Below, one piece after another: positions 20,151 through 33,095 of a stretch of DNA of 64,000 nt; within the stretch, counting starts at the first letter, position 1; every line of letters starts with the position of its first letter. The stretch lies in contig CM028335.1 of the NCBI GenBank assembly GCA_016647705.1, forward strand, positions 38,632,712-38,696,711, given 5' to 3'. Source of the DNA: Eucommia ulmoides. Its lineage: Eukaryota; Streptophyta; Magnoliopsida; Garryales; Eucommiaceae. A program made the position numbers and the translations under genes. Under the pieces are notes generated by a model. That model saw only the letters and a program-made list of their open reading frames with translations. It did no database searches and was not told where the DNA came from.

Positions 20151-22630
20151 TGTAGACATCGTATTTTGTCCCGCCCTGTCAACGTCGAATAGAATATAAA
20201 TTCACATAAACTTTAAACCTGGGTTTCAAGGGAATGAATTTATGCCTAAGATCACAGTATATAGTATACAAAAACAACCAAAAACAAGACAAAAATGCAA
20301 AAAATGTTTAATTTGACAAAATACAGCTAAGTAAAAGTCAAACTCGAATTTCCCATGAGTTCAGGAGGTCTAAAATGAATTTACTAAAGTTTTATTTTCA
20401 TAAAATCATCTTCAATAAAGATAAATCTTAGTTATTACCCTTAAATTACAGGACATTGCAAACAATTAACTCAGTTATCCCATCCTGACCTTGAAACATT
20501 TACAACCCTTGAATCTTTTCAAATTTAGCACCCAAAAAAATCATTTTATTTATGCATATTACATCACTTAATAGCAAGAAACAATCCAATACACCTTAAG
20601 AAAGGCTTGGAAGGGTCATGACAATGCCCTAAATTACAAGGATTGGTCTTGACTTGGATTTACACCAAATCCAAGTAGTCTTGAAAAATTACCCTTGGCA
20701 CAAGAAATCAAGAGCCTAGACATAATTTAAGGCCAAAAATTCAAGCCTTATAATGACCATGGAGACTTCCTAGAACTTTCCGGCCAAATAGAAAAAAAAA
20801 AAAAAAAAGGAACCAAGACACTTAGGGTACAACCAACCGTTATCGAAACCGAAACGATTAGGTTTGCCACCTAAGTAAGGAATTCAATGAGAATTAAATA
20901 CCCATACCATCAAGAATTAAATTTTTGGGATGGCATGTCAAGACCACATTCAAGATATCTAGATATTTTAAGCAAAATATCTTAGAAACCAACTAAATGC
21001 CTTGAATCGTGACGACCTATGACCGACCGGATAAGTAGCCTCCAAGAAATGAATTAAATTCACATCCCATCGAGCATTAAATGCTTGGAATGACATGGAA
21101 TGGCTAGGTTCAAAGAATCTATATATTTTCACAAAACTATCTAAGGGTAACTAGGCAACTTGAAAACAAACCGATAGTTACAAGGCAAGTTAACCCAATT
21201 CCATATGAAATGAACCGAATGTATGGCCTCAAAGTCATGTCCCATTACTTTGCATTAAATTCAAAGTGAAACCTAAGGACTAGATACAATTTACCTTAGA
21301 TGCATTTACGACAACCAAACCGAAATAGTGGATCTAACCGGTATTTAGCCCCTAAACTGAATCGGATCTATCCCATCAAGTCATAAATTCTCCCATATGC
21401 AAGGAATTTCATTAGGGGAGAGGTAATGATTACCAAATCATTGAGAATCCAACCTTCTCCCATAAATTCAGTCTAAGACAAACCAAACCAAGACAGCGCA
21501 ACAAGTCCCCAAGGCCAAACACTACCCAGAGAACACCTTGGTGTTTCCAGGGCCTATAAATATAGGGTCCCCTTTCTCATTTTTTGAATTTTTGAAGGCC
21601 TAGCTTCTCTCTACAAACTCGAGCAACTCTCTCGGGTCTTAGGACTCTCAAGTGGATTTCTCAAATAACAGGCCATTATTCTACCAAAATCTAGTTATGG
21701 AAGGTATTCATGGAGTTCTTAGAACAATAAATTCAAGGATTGATAATCACTGATCAACACTGAGCCAAGGGGAGTTAGGAGGAAAATGAGGTTAGCTACT
21801 TAGGGATGACTACATCCCCTAATTAGGTTGTTCTTGGGTTCTTGGCTTAGAACTCGAGGAACCTATAACCAACCAAAGTATGTAGGCAACCTATAAGGGT
21901 TCAATCACACCTCTAATATTAAACCATATCTTTTACCCAAACCAAAATGAACTACGTAATGACTTGATTCTTATTCGAGATACGTAGGTAACCCACGTGC
22001 GGGCTCGGTCGCATATCCAAACAACTTAGTATGAGATTTCATTTCATTTAGTATAACTTGCATATTTACATATCAGTCTGTATATAAATTGTTATTGAGT
22101 ATTGCTGACTAGTAGTAGCTATAGTATTTACCTACTTTCAGTTAAATCATGTTAAAAATACATAAAAAGCACATAATATTTAAAAAAAGAAAAAAAATTA
22201 TTTTGTTTAAGTAAATCAAAGAAAACTTCTTGGATAGTGTTTAACATTGAATATCTATTTAGATTGAAGTACCATTTTTGGACAGTTGTTTTGGGGTGTC
22301 TAACACCTTCCCCAAGCATAACTGACTCCTGAACTTAAGGAATATCTCTGGTACATAGACCTATGGAAGTCAAAACACGGGCCATTTCAAAAGAAAAAAT
22401 AAATTTCCTAAATCCAGGTAACCTAGCACACCATTTAACCCCATGCTAGGTGGCGACCCCGTTTAAAAACAATTGGCCTAAGAAATTTTTCAAAATCGAT
22501 GCCTAGAAAATCCCTTGAAAAACCATTTTCAAAATGAATGGATTTGGACGACTTAGAGAGGAAGGTATGAAACTTGTTTTTATCTTTTCCCAGATTTTCT
22601 ACTTCTTCTGCTATCAAAATTTAGGGTGTG
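20151..22630 (+). repeat. Tat/Ogre-like LTR, first full copy
   Basis: It begins TGTAGACATCGTATTTTGTCC, a start I associate with Tat/Ogre LTRs, after an A-rich stretch. It contains TATAAATA at 21555-21562 and a downstream unit with GATACGTAGGTAACCCACG. It ends in AAAATTTAGGGTGTGTTA, the counterpart of the LTR end at 25350. Its position after the tandem array suggests a 3' LTR. No ORF of interest. Confidence 0.75.
21555..21562 (+). promoter_or_regulatory. TATA box of Tat-like LTR
   Basis: CCTATAAATATAGG in a locally AT-poor context. The equivalent position in the next copy is TATAATAA at 23545-23552. Confidence 0.6.
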
Positions 22631-25350
22631 TTAGGCCCAATGAATCAAGGGCCCACCCATTATTGAAAGACCCACAAAGGATCCTTGAAATTACCAAAGA
22701 ACCCCTAGATATTCTGTACACAAATATCTAAAGAGGGAAACTATGATACTTAGGGGTAACCATGCGTTATCGAAGCTAAACCGATTCGATTCGCCACCTA
22801 AGTTAGGTATTTAATGTGCATTAAATGCCCATCCCATCAAGACTTAAATTCTTGGGATAACATGGATAGGATACATTCAAGGGATGTAGATATTTTGAGC
22901 AAAATATCTTAGGTTTAACTAAAATCCATGAAATATGACTACCCGTTTCCGAAATCAAACCAAATAGGTTTGCCATCTCGCCAATGCATTAAATGCAATC
23001 CCATAAGGCATTTATTGCTTGGGATGGCATGGAAGGGCTAGGTTCAATGTGTCAATATATTTTCATCAAAATATCTTAGAGTTAACTAGAAACCTTGAAA
23101 TCTAATTTTCGGTTACAAAGCAAATTAACCTAATTCGATCTGAAACCAATCGAATATGTGCTCACCAAGTAATGACTCATCATAGAGCATTAAAGAAAAA
23201 GGAAACATCTAGACTGCATACACTTGGAAGCATTGATGGCAACTAATAGTGAAACTAACCAGTACTTAGCCCCTAAACCAAACCGGAGGTGTCACATCTT
23301 GCCATTGATGCACCCATGTGCAACCAATAGGATTTGAGGAAGTATAATGATCAATAATGATTACCAATCACTAGTAATTATTTCTTGGTTATCATCACCG
23401 AATCTTTGAGGATCTTCCCTTGCACTCCAAATTCGTCCAAAGCTAATCACAAAAAAAATAAGAGAGCAAGTCCCCTAGGCCAAATAGCCCCTAAGGAAGG
23501 AACTAAAGTGTCCTACGCATATATTAATGTGCAGGGCCTTGGACTATAATAAGAGGCTCCTGGTTTCATTTTCTTCAAGTCTTGAATTCCTAACTTCTCT
23601 CTCTGAACTCGAGCCAAGCAACCGGGTCCTAGGTATTTCAAGCAATTCACTTGAATAAAACACTATTGTTCTACTGAAATTCGGTCCCAAAGGGTGTTCT
23701 TGAGGTTCTGGGATCAAGAACACAAGAAGTTGATGGTGATCGATCGAGTTCTAACCAAAACGATTTAAGAAGGTTAAAGAGATTACTTGTTTAGAGAAAG
23801 ACCACTCCCCTAAACTAGGTATGTGTCTTGAGGGTCCTTCAATATTATCTTAATTTAATATTATTTGCTTATAAATATCATAATCATGCAGTACCTATGC
23901 TTTATTTGCATGTATGTAACACACATAATCCATAATCAACCAAATAATACCTAATTTTCACTATAATAATCAAACTATATCCAAATCATACAAAACTATA
24001 GGAAAAATATCAAGAACATGTTAAGAACATGTGAGGACCCAAATCATCTAAGAACATGTTAAGAACATGCAAGGATTCAAACAAAATAACTATCACACCA
24101 TGAGTTATGCATAGTCTCTACGATTTTCTCAAGAACACTTCAAACTGACTATTTACTAATTGTTAATCTAACTATATACTATTAATAATTGGATTTACTT
24201 TCTTCTAAATGTCAGGTTCACAGCCTGGTAGGTTAGTTATGAATAGGATTGGCATAAATATATGGTATTTCTTTTGAACTTCAACTAACAACTCACATAC
24301 TAACACTAACCAAAATAAAAGAGTTTGGTTAAGGTGTTCTTGACAAAATCAAAGAGATCATGTCCATATTATACTGTGATTCATGTTGTTCAAAACTAAA
24401 ACCAACTAATAATCAACTAAAACATGCCCCAGGTTCCAACTTAACAAAAATAAAATACGTGATGACCTTATCTTTGGTTACCCCCCCCCCCCCAAAAGTA
24501 CGTATGCAACCCACATAAGGGTTCGGTTACCTTTAAAAAATAAACCATTTAGTTTTCACCTAACATGAGAAAACTACATAAAGACCCAATTCTCATTAAT
24601 CTGAGATACGTAGGCAACCTACGTAGGGGGGTCCAGTTACATATCTAAATAATTTAGTTTAGTTTCCATGCTGGAACTACATGACAACCTGATTCTTTAT
24701 GAAAACAAGGATATGTATACAACCTATCTAAGGTTTTGTCCCTTAAAAGTACAAAAATATTTACATTTCATATTGCCTGCATATTTATATTCCTATCTCT
24801 TATAAACTGCTATTGGGTGTCGCTAACTAGTTTAGTTGTAGTATTTACCTGCTTTGCTAACATATCCTATAAAAAATATATATAAAAAAGGTAAAACTTA
24901 AAAAAAGGGAATTGTTTTGTTTAAGTAAATCAAAGAAAGTTACTTGGGTAGTGTTTAACATTGAATATTCATTTAGACTAAGGTACCGTTTGTGAATGGG
25001 TGTCTTGGGGTGCGTAAAACATTTTCTGAGTATAACCGACCCCCAAACTTTAAGAATATTTCTGGTACAAAGACCTTATGAAGTCAAAACACGGGTCATT
25101 TCAAAATAAAAATGAATTTCCAAAACTCCCGGTGACCTAGCACCCCAATTAACCCCTATTCTAGGTGGAGACTCCGTTTTCAACATAGAATTCCGACCTA
25201 AGAAGTTTTTCAAAACCGATGCCTAGAAAAACCATTGAAAAACATTTTTCAAAATGGATGGATTTGGATAACTTAGAAAGGGTGGAATGGAAACTTATTT
25301 AATCTTTTTCCCGAATTTTAACTTTTTTCGTTATCAAAATTTGGGGTGCA
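22631..25350 (+). repeat. Tat/Ogre-like LTR, second copy, 5' end missing
   Basis: The copy starts abruptly inside the LTR; GCCCAATGAATCAAGGGCCCA corresponds to about 37705 of the third copy. It is collinear with the first copy from TTATCGAAGC onward. It has a poly-C tract at 24481-24494 and several ATACGTAGGCAACC-type units at 24500-24740. It ends GGGGTGCA just before a PBS. Confidence 0.75.
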
Positions 25351-25354
25351 TCAA

Positions 25355-25374
25355 CCGGCGACTTCGTTGGGGAC
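25355..25374 (+). other. Primer-binding site of Tat-like element
   Basis: CCGGCGACTTCGTTGGGGAC lies 4 bp after the LTR end. It resembles the GGCGACTCCACTGGGGAC type that I recall for Tat/Ogre elements. The same site in the third copy is at 42318-42336. Confidence 0.6.
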
Positions 25375-25588
25375 CTCATAAGAGGGTTAAGTCTAGTCGA
25401 AGTCTAAATGTATATTTACAGTTAAATAAAACCCGAGAAATACATCTTTGATTTTTAAAACATAAGTAACTCCCTTCCAAAAATAATAAATAGTAATAAT
25501 AATAAATAAATAAGGAATAAAAAATAAAAATAAAAATATTATAATAATAAAATAAAAATAAATAATAAATAATAATAATAATAAATAA

Positions 25589-25619
<31 letters not shown>

Positions 25620-26727
25620 ATAATTTTTTTTAACCTAATATTTATTTTGCATATCCTGTATATACTAGTATGCATGCATATTTGGTGTCTTTTACTTCAT
25701 TTACATTACTGTCTTTCAATATGGCATTTAAATTTCTGTCTTTAAATTCCAGCATTTCATTACTATATACCCTCTCCAACGCACAGGCACTCACTGTTGG
25801 ATTGCATATCATATGGAAAATCCAAGCCGTAACCCTCTTAGGGATAGAGAGACCGACAGTAGGGGCTGATGTTGGTGATTTGATTACACCGAACTAAGCC
25901 CTGAAAACCCTTAGAATAGAAAGAGAAGTTAGTAGAAGCAAGGCTGGAGGGTCCCTTCCTTAGGATCCGGCTACAAAACTCGACTCGCTCGGACCACCAA
26001 CCAACGATAGATGTTCCCCCAGTGAAGACGTCGGAAGTTTGAAGGTCTGAGAACAAAAGCTTTTTAGGATGCGCTAGAAGAAAATCCATAACCTCATATA
26101 GTGAACCTAGGATAGAGGATAGTAAAAACCCTGTTGTTTTTAGGACACTATCTTGGAGAGAGACATGTATATTGTTGTTAGTATATAACTACCCTGAAAC
26201 CTTACAAAAGAGTACCTTTAGGACTAATAGAGAATGGAATAGCCATTTAAGAATTCTCATTATACTTTACCAATGAGCCTACTTACAGTCTAGAATTCTA
26301 CCCAAGAAAAATTTACTATTGAACAAGCCATGGGAAGAGATAAAGAGAATCCTTATTATGACGATATGAGACTTTATTAGACTTGAAAACTTATTTTGTT
26401 CGGATTCAGGTATTACTTTAGTTTGAGGTAGATAATAACAAGTAGTTGATACGAGATTTTCATGCATCCAAATAAAAGTGTCAATCGAGTCTGTAAATAT
26501 AAGGCACCCCGCTGAGGGGTTGTCGTGTGAAAATATCGTGTGATTTGTAAAATTTGGAAATAGTTGAAATCTCGTCTCAAACTGAGTCATACTCAAAACC
26601 CCAAATGCCTTTGTAAGCAAAATACTGACATGGTCGTTGTCTAAGTAGGAATATTGCTCCGCATAAGCAAAAACCCATCTCCCATTCACCAGTTTGCATT
26701 TGTGCGCAAGCACGACAACCTATCCTA
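25375..26727 (+). other. Tat-like element leader
   Basis: Non-coding, homologous to 42337-43000 (CCTCTTAGGGATAGAGA, AGTAGGGGCT, GGATCCGGCT). It contains an AT-rich TAA/TAT microsatellite at about 25484-25620. Open frames on the minus strand, including one of 144 codons at 26279-26713, are antisense to the element and have no recognisable content. Confidence 0.6.
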
Positions 26728-28330
26728 ATGGAGGATACAAAAGAATGGTCGAATGAGTCTATTGGGGTAGTCTAACTTAAAGAAGACATGGTTTTGTTGA
26801 AATAGTCAGTAGGTCAAATTTTCGAGCTCCTACAGCAACTCTACCAATCTCAGCAGAACCATACAACCCTTGTTCAAACCCTGAACCCAATGAAACCACT
26901 AACCAACCATTAGCCCTCCAGTTCCCAAGGCCCTAGCCTGGTTACCGGAGACACTATCCCTGTGGACCCTCAGCCACAAGTCACTCTGATTATGATTGAT
27001 TCGAACTTATGTACAACCTTAGCTAAACCAAATACTAACCCAATTATACCAAAAACCAACGAAAAATTCAAAAGAGAGATGAAAGTACAATTTGAGAACA
27101 CATCCTTACTGACAGAAGAACTACTGCAAATGGAAAGGGAACTCCAGGAAGTAAAGAATAGAGAATCTAAAATCAAGGCCCGATATCTTGACCTCTTTTC
27201 TATACCTCAATCAAAGTTCCCTGACAACTTTGTCATGCCCACATTCACGAAGTACGAAGTATCAGGGTCACCAGACTGGCACATTTAACGATACAAGAAT
27301 GAGATAAGGCATATATCCATAACGAAGCATTAGCCGTTCAACTCTTTCGACAATTGTTAAATGGACCTGTCGCTCATTGGCATTCGAGACTAGAACATTC
27401 GAAGGTGTAGATGTTCCTCAGCATAGTTTTGGTCTTCTATGAGCAGTACAGCTATAATCAAGAAGTGTCGTCGGAAAAATATTTCTCTCCAAACCTTGAC
27501 TAGGAAGACTAGGGAAAGTTTTCGAGAATATGTTGTCTAATGGAGGGATAGAACCGCACAAGTAGTACTTCCAATGAGGGAGCCTTATTTTTTCAAACTC
27601 AAACTCACCCTTATTACGAACCTTTACTGAATACACTGAATGGTTTATTATCTAATGTGATCCTTCAAGGGGAATATATAGAAGAGGGTGTTAGGACCGG
27701 AAGAATTTAAAAGCCGACCAAGTAGGAACATAAGATAGCAGCACCTAAGAAGATAAATCCTGAAGTGGAAATGGTAGGCCATGGTCAAAGAAAGAAAACC
27801 AAACTTCCAACCTCACTATAAACCGTTGAAGCTAAATCCTCCCAAGTTCGAAAACCAAGTCTTCCAAATGCAACCACCTCAATTCGCACTGCCTCAATTT
27901 GTTCCTTTTCCAGCTCCAATATACAACCCATATCAATATCAACCCCCTTATAAAACTCCTCCATGGCCTTCAAACATATCTAACTATCAACAAAATTATA
28001 GACCTAATCAGCCATAACGAAAACCAAGGTAATTTACCCCTCTCCCTGTAACCCTTTCTCGGATGTTAGAGGAATATGTTAAAAACAAAATACTTGAACC
28101 TGTACCTAGAGGAATGTGTTAAAAACAAAATGCTTGAACCTATACCCCCAAAACGACCAAACATCAATAGCCCATATTATAATCCAAACTAGTTCTATGC
28201 TTATCACTGTGGAGCACATGGTCATCAAACTAATAGTTGCATCTCTCTAAAACACAAAATAGAAGATCTAATAGAAGCCAAGGTAATATATTTTCCCAAA
28301 AGAGAGGGAGACATCTCAACCTAAATGTCA
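26728..28330 (+). pseudogene. Degenerate Tat/Ogre-like gag
   Basis: An ATG at 26728 opens a frame that, after three stops, continues in phase into the best-preserved piece (26962-27288). That piece has a glutamate/lysine-rich coiled coil followed by FSIPQSKFPDNFVMPTFTKY, which resembles the stretch before the gag core in Tat elements. After frameshifts near 27290, a core-like segment (LNGPVAHWHSRLEHSKV) and GEYIEEGVRTGRI appear. A proline/glutamine-rich linker follows at 27781-28017. Near 28200-28285 there is a zinc-knuckle-like motif YHCGAHGHQTNSCISLKHKI. Gag would form the particle and bind RNA. Sequence is lost after about 28330, so no protease or polymerase follows. Confidence 0.75.
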
Positions 28331-29346
28331 GCAAAACCCGTTGGCCAAATATGATAACTCAGCTCCAACTATCAACATGGTCAGACGATACTGGGATATC
28401 GATTCGAACGACTATACTGGAGTATGGAAAACTGATCCTAAACTACCTGAAGTAGTATGGGTAGAAGGTAGAACTTGCTCTAAAGCCTATTGGATTTCCT
28501 TTTCTCAAATCACCATATGTATAACCAAGTCCTTGAATTTCCTATATCATTTAAAATTATCTCATAATAATAAAATAGAATTTTATGAACATCGGTTTTG
28601 ATTAATTCCATATTAAAATAAAAATTATATGTCTATTAATTATCATAGGATAATTAAAATAGTTTTTTTATTTAAATTGGAATTTTAATGTTTTAATGGA
28701 AAAATATATGTTTATTAATCACCATACAATAATAATTAAAATAAACTTTTATTCAAAATTCAGATTCAATGATTCCATGACGATTAATTAAAATTTTATT
28801 TCTATTACTCATTATCTAATAATAATTAAAGTAGAATCTTAATTAAAATAGAATCCAATATACATGTTATTATAATCTAATATTCAATTTCTATTAATCA
28901 TTACCTAATAATTAATTTAGAATCTTAACTCAGAATTTCAAATCCATTTAAACGGTTCAAATTTAAATTTTATATCAATCAATTATTATCTATTAATAAT
29001 CTTAATAAAAATTCAAATTCAAAATTAAAACCCATGTTATAACTTTCAAATCTAAATCTATAACAACTTATTTAAATTCAAATTTTATATCTATTGCTAA
29101 AATAGAATTCAAAATTAAAACAAAGTTATTATAATTAAATTTAATTTGGGACGGAACACATTTAATTCGTGTGGTGAAAATTATTTAAAGTCAAACATTT
29201 AAAATTAACAACGCATTAGGTAATCTTTGGTGGCCTAAAAATTCTACAATCAAAACCAAATAAAACTTAACTTAATCTAAATATATAGACACATACAAGA
29301 CAAAAGTGCATGCACTATATATGTGTACACACATATATATGTGTGT
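28331..29346. other. AT-rich stretch, no gene
   Basis: Very AT-rich, with loosely repeated phrases (ATTCAAATTTTATATCTATT and variants) and a TATATATGTGTG microsatellite near 29320-29346. Open frames at 28237-28601 overlap the end of the gag remnant and show nothing recognisable. Confidence 0.5.
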
Positions 29347-30311
29347 AAAACCTAAAATTGAGAGCATAAATTTGAGAATGAATGAGAGCCCATAAAACCA
29401 TTTTTTCTTGATTCTCTTTAATTTCTCTATTTATTATTTTATTTAAATGAATTTAAATATTATACTTATTCTTAAATATAGGGATTTGAGTGAATTTAAT
29501 TGTTATTTATAATTAATATAGTGGGTTTAATGAATTTATAAGAAATTAAAATTGGAAGATTACACTTGAAAATGAGAGCTCACAAAACCCTTTATCTTAA
29601 TTCTCCTTAATTTCTTTCTTTTAGCATTTTATTTTGTTTAAATAATTTTTAAATATTATCTATCATTAATATAATAATTTTAGTTAATTTAATTTTCATT
29701 TATGTGGGTTCAAATAGTTTTAAATTTTTTGAGATTTTCCATTTAAATAAAAAATAATTTTTTTACAATATGTAATAAAAAACTATAAATAATTCACTTA
29801 TTAGAATTTTTTAAAATTATTTAAGTTAAAAATAACAATTAGTTTTTTTTTTTTTTTTGGACTATTAATAACAATTAGTTTAAATAAAATAAATATCCAT
29901 TGTGGTGAGTTTTATTTGTCTTGGTGGATGACAGATATAGTTTAAATGAAATTAAATGGTTTAGTGGATGACAAATTATTTAATATCATCCCTTTCACAT
30001 TAGCATGAACCGATAACAGTTATATACTCATTTCATTTTATTAAATTTTGAACAAAAAAATGATTCATTAAATTACATTTAAGGCCTCTCTCATGCAAAT
30101 TATCTTTTATTTATAAAGGAAATCTCATTATTTTAAATATAAAAAAATATTTTAAATTCATTAAACCCTATATTAATTATAAATTACAATTAAATTCACT
30201 CAAATCCCTATATTTAAACTCATTTAAATAAAATAACAAATAGAAAAATTAAGGAGAATCAAGAAAAATGATTTTATGGTTCTCAAGTTTGGGCTTCCAA
30301 GTTTAGGTTTT
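29347..30311. repeat. Long inverted repeat (foldback or MITE-like), arms about 190 bp
   Basis: The left arm runs from AAAACCTAAA at 29347 to about 29545; the right arm, in reverse complement, runs from 30311 back to about 30120. Shared landmarks include CTTGATTCTC, TTTATTTAAATGA and GGGATTTGAGTGAATTTAATTG. A third, direct copy of the arm segment starts near 29568. I see no clear target duplication. Confidence 0.75.
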
Positions 30312-30950
30312 CCAACTGCAATTTGTCGGTTCATTCCTCATCAATGAGTTCAATGAAATCAATCCAATTAGATTTTTTGTTTTGAGCCCTGTAATCTCCA
30401 ACGATCGGACAATTGCAATTTTCCGTCTCCTCTCTCATAAATGAGTTCATTTTGCCTTTTCGAGCCCTACACATTTCAACCCTCCTATTAGTTGCCGCCT
30501 CTACAAATCTCAAACATGCATTCCTCTAGATCCGCCATCAATTGGCGTTCAATTCATCTTCCATTAATGGGTCTTTAATCTATCATTGATTTTGTTGCTA
30601 CAGATGTGATTTCTCCTGCCATGAAAGGTAACAGCTAATTCACATTTTTATGGGGTTCTACCTATTCTCTTCTTCCAATCCATAGATATATAAATCAATT
30701 TTTCTACATATTTTGTTTATCACTCAAACTTTCTCCCAAATATGTCAATCGTTTGATTAATTTCTTCAATCTTCTCTAGCTACTGAAAGATATTTTAATT
30801 CACAAACACACAAATCAAATAATTTTCTCCAAACGCACAGAACAGTTCAAGTTAGGTTTGACATTTGCTCCTGGATATTGCTACCAAGTAATCAAATGAT
30901 ACTGATATGTTTAATACTTTAATATTACGAATTTGATATAATTTTTTTAT
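30312..30950. other. Unassigned sequence before Helitron-type end
   Basis: Moderately AT-rich. A minus-strand open frame at 30331-30513 (60 codons) has no recognisable family. It could be host sequence captured by the putative Helitron, but nothing shows this. Confidence 0.3.
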
Positions 30951-30978
30951 GCCCGCCCAATGCGCGGTCTAAAACTAG
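30951..30978 (+). mobile_element. Helitron-type 3' terminus
   Basis: GCCCGCCCAATGCGCGGTC can form a short imperfect hairpin. It is followed after a few bases by CTAG (30975-30978) and then T, the standard 3' end of plant Helitrons. The 5' TC end could not be located. Confidence 0.65.
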
Positions 30979-31620
30979 TATAAACATTAAAAAAGAAGGG
31001 CTACTACGCCTTTTTCTGTTTCACCTTGATTGGTACGGAGAAGCCCATTTAATGGGATTTGATGCCGATGACTAAGGCTTCCACCATTAAACAAACAGCC
31101 CAAAGGGACTCTATGCTTCTGAATGCAGAGTTTCATATTGCGGCCCATTGTTTGCGGGTTAAGAGCAGCAGCCGCCCAGCTGGGTGGTGGGCTTTTATTT
31201 TAGCAGCCCATTGTTCGCGGGCCTCAGTGAATATCCCGTTTGGCATATTCGTTGTTCACACGAATAGTGAACACTGTGCATCGTTGTTCGCGCGACCAGT
31301 GAACAGCGCTGCCCCAATGTTCACGTGGTTCCCGGGCAGTCGGCCGCGTTTCTCCGTCGTCTAACAACCTTTTGATTTCAACTTCAAAATTAATCTGATT
31401 AATATTTAATTTTTTTTGATATAAAAACAAATTACGCGGTCTAAATACAAAAATTGCGATTTATGGTAGTAGAAAATAACTCTTCCACTATGATAATGAT
31501 TTCAAATCCGAATTTTGTATTAATTAGCGTTGTTAAAATCTAGAGATACAATCTTCTAACTCTAATTTGGACTTCCATAAAAATAATCAATTATAATTAT
31601 TTCACAATATTCACAAAACT
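30979..31620 (-). other. GC-rich remnant with GTTCAC/GTGAAC palindromes, left of a Copia-like PBS
   Basis: No protein family is recognisable in either frame set. The block from about 31140 to 31365 is unusually GC-rich. It holds imperfect inverted repeats such as GTTCAC-N7-GTGAAC (31254-31272) and repeated TTCGCGCGA...AGTGAAC phrases. Confidence 0.45.
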
Positions 31621-32200
31621 AACTATGATACCACTTGAAATATATTATATCTAAGGGAACACTACCGAATATAAAATTTTTAATAGATTTCTTTTCACAA
31701 ATAATTTTCTAATTTCGAATTAGTATGCAATAATACGATACAATAAATAAAAAAAAAAGAAGAAAATATTGCATTTAAATTGTATACCTCTTTTCATGCT
31801 TCAGTTTCATACTCGGTAATTTCCGTGATGTGATTTGAGAAGGTTATTACAGGAGTAGCATCAACAGATCTTTGTATGAATAATGATCTCTGGATAGTAG
31901 CAAAAATATATTGCTTCTAATAGTATTCACACAAGGATCCCGGTTTGAATGGTGTCTACTAATTATTTAAGGATCATATTCTAAAATCAGTAAATCTAGA
32001 GTAGGCTTTGATTTGATTATAGTTGTTAGTAAGAATCAAATCGATAGCACAAAGCAGAGAAAAGGGGAAGGTCAACAAAATTTTGCCTTGTCTGTTATCT
32101 TGGGTGGCCATTAAGCATGGTATACTAAGTTAATTAATTAATTTACTAATTCATTAATTTAAAATTGGAACCATTTAAATTTTTACCTTCTATAAGAACA
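31620..32200 (-). mobile_element. Possible Copia-type LTR end with tRNA-iMet-like PBS
   Basis: On the minus strand, TGGTATCATAG (about 31625-31636) follows ...TTTCAAG. This resembles the TGGTATCAGAGC primer site used by most plant Copia elements, placed 2 bp after an LTR ending in CA. The LTR would extend to the right on the plus strand from TGAAATATATT. Its other end was not found. Confidence 0.4.
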
Positions 32201-32379
32201 ATTCTTAACAGCATCGCTCCCAACTATAACTTATGTTAATGGCATCTCTTCCCACGAGCCTTAAGGGGCTAAGGCTATGCTATTCGAGCAGTTCCTTATC
32301 GTCGATCTATATCAGGACAGTAGTTATCGGGGCATTGATGGGCGTGAAGTTGTTGTAGCACCGAGGGGATTTATTTCCC

Positions 32380-33095
32380 TTACCTTCGGTCGACTAAGCC
32401 CTTCTCCACCTTACCTCGCTTCTTCTTCAACCGAGAGTCGTTCTGTCTGGGTTTGTGATGGTCGGGCTCATTAGATTTCCTATTATCATCGGCATCCTCC
32501 TCGTCCTTGGCTCGGGCGTTGTAGATATCCTCTACATTGATGAATTCAGTAAAGTGGGCGATAGCTGTGACCAGGGTCTTTAGAGGGGTGCGGGCCATCT
32601 CGTGCAGGAATATGCCCAACCGTAACCCGATTATGAGGGCAGTGACAGCCACTCTGTTATTTGACTCCTTGACTTGGTCTGACTCATGGCTAAATATCTC
32701 ATTGTAAGCTTCTAGCTTTTCTCTTTCTCTCTGTCTGATCGACATGAGGTGTGATAGTTTTTTGGCCCATCTCTTGTTGCTAACAAACCTATGGAAAAAA
32801 CCAAGGCTAAACGATTCAAAATAGTTAAAGCTACTTGACTTCAAGGTCTTGTAGCACTTGCATGCGGCCTCGGCCAAAATGACCTAGAAAGCTTGGCACT
32901 TTGTTAAGTTTGATGCTCCTCAGAGGTCTATGTGTGCATGGTAGGTATCGAGGTAATCCACAGGATCAGAATCTCCCTGGTACATCCCTATTTGGGATGA
33001 CATCTTGAAGTCGGAAGGGATGGCCTCCCACAACATATACGAGGTAAAGAGGGAAGTGTTTCGCTTCACTATCTCATAGACGCTCGGCTTTTTTC
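32380..33095 (-). pseudogene. Ty3/gypsy gag fragment (minus strand)
   Basis: The reading is in one frame from about 33080 to a stop at 32380, with an in-frame TAG near 32885. The upstream part (AIPSDFKMSSQIGMYQGDSD, DPVDYLDTYHAH) matches the usual start of the gypsy gag core. The downstream part (HLMSIRQREREKLEAYNEIF, VAVTALIIGLRLGIF, NVEDIYNARAKDEED) matches its end and the charged linker after it. The zinc knuckle and everything after it are missing. The type resembles Tat/Retand-like gags. The C-terminal 165 codons remain open. Confidence 0.75.

Noticed and set aside
26279-26713. 144-codon open frame on the minus strand
   Set aside because: It is antisense to the Tat leader, with no recognisable domain, and leader homology on the plus strand explains the region.
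32277-32474. 65-codon plus-strand open frame
   Set aside because: Its 3' half is antisense to the gag fragment on the minus strand.
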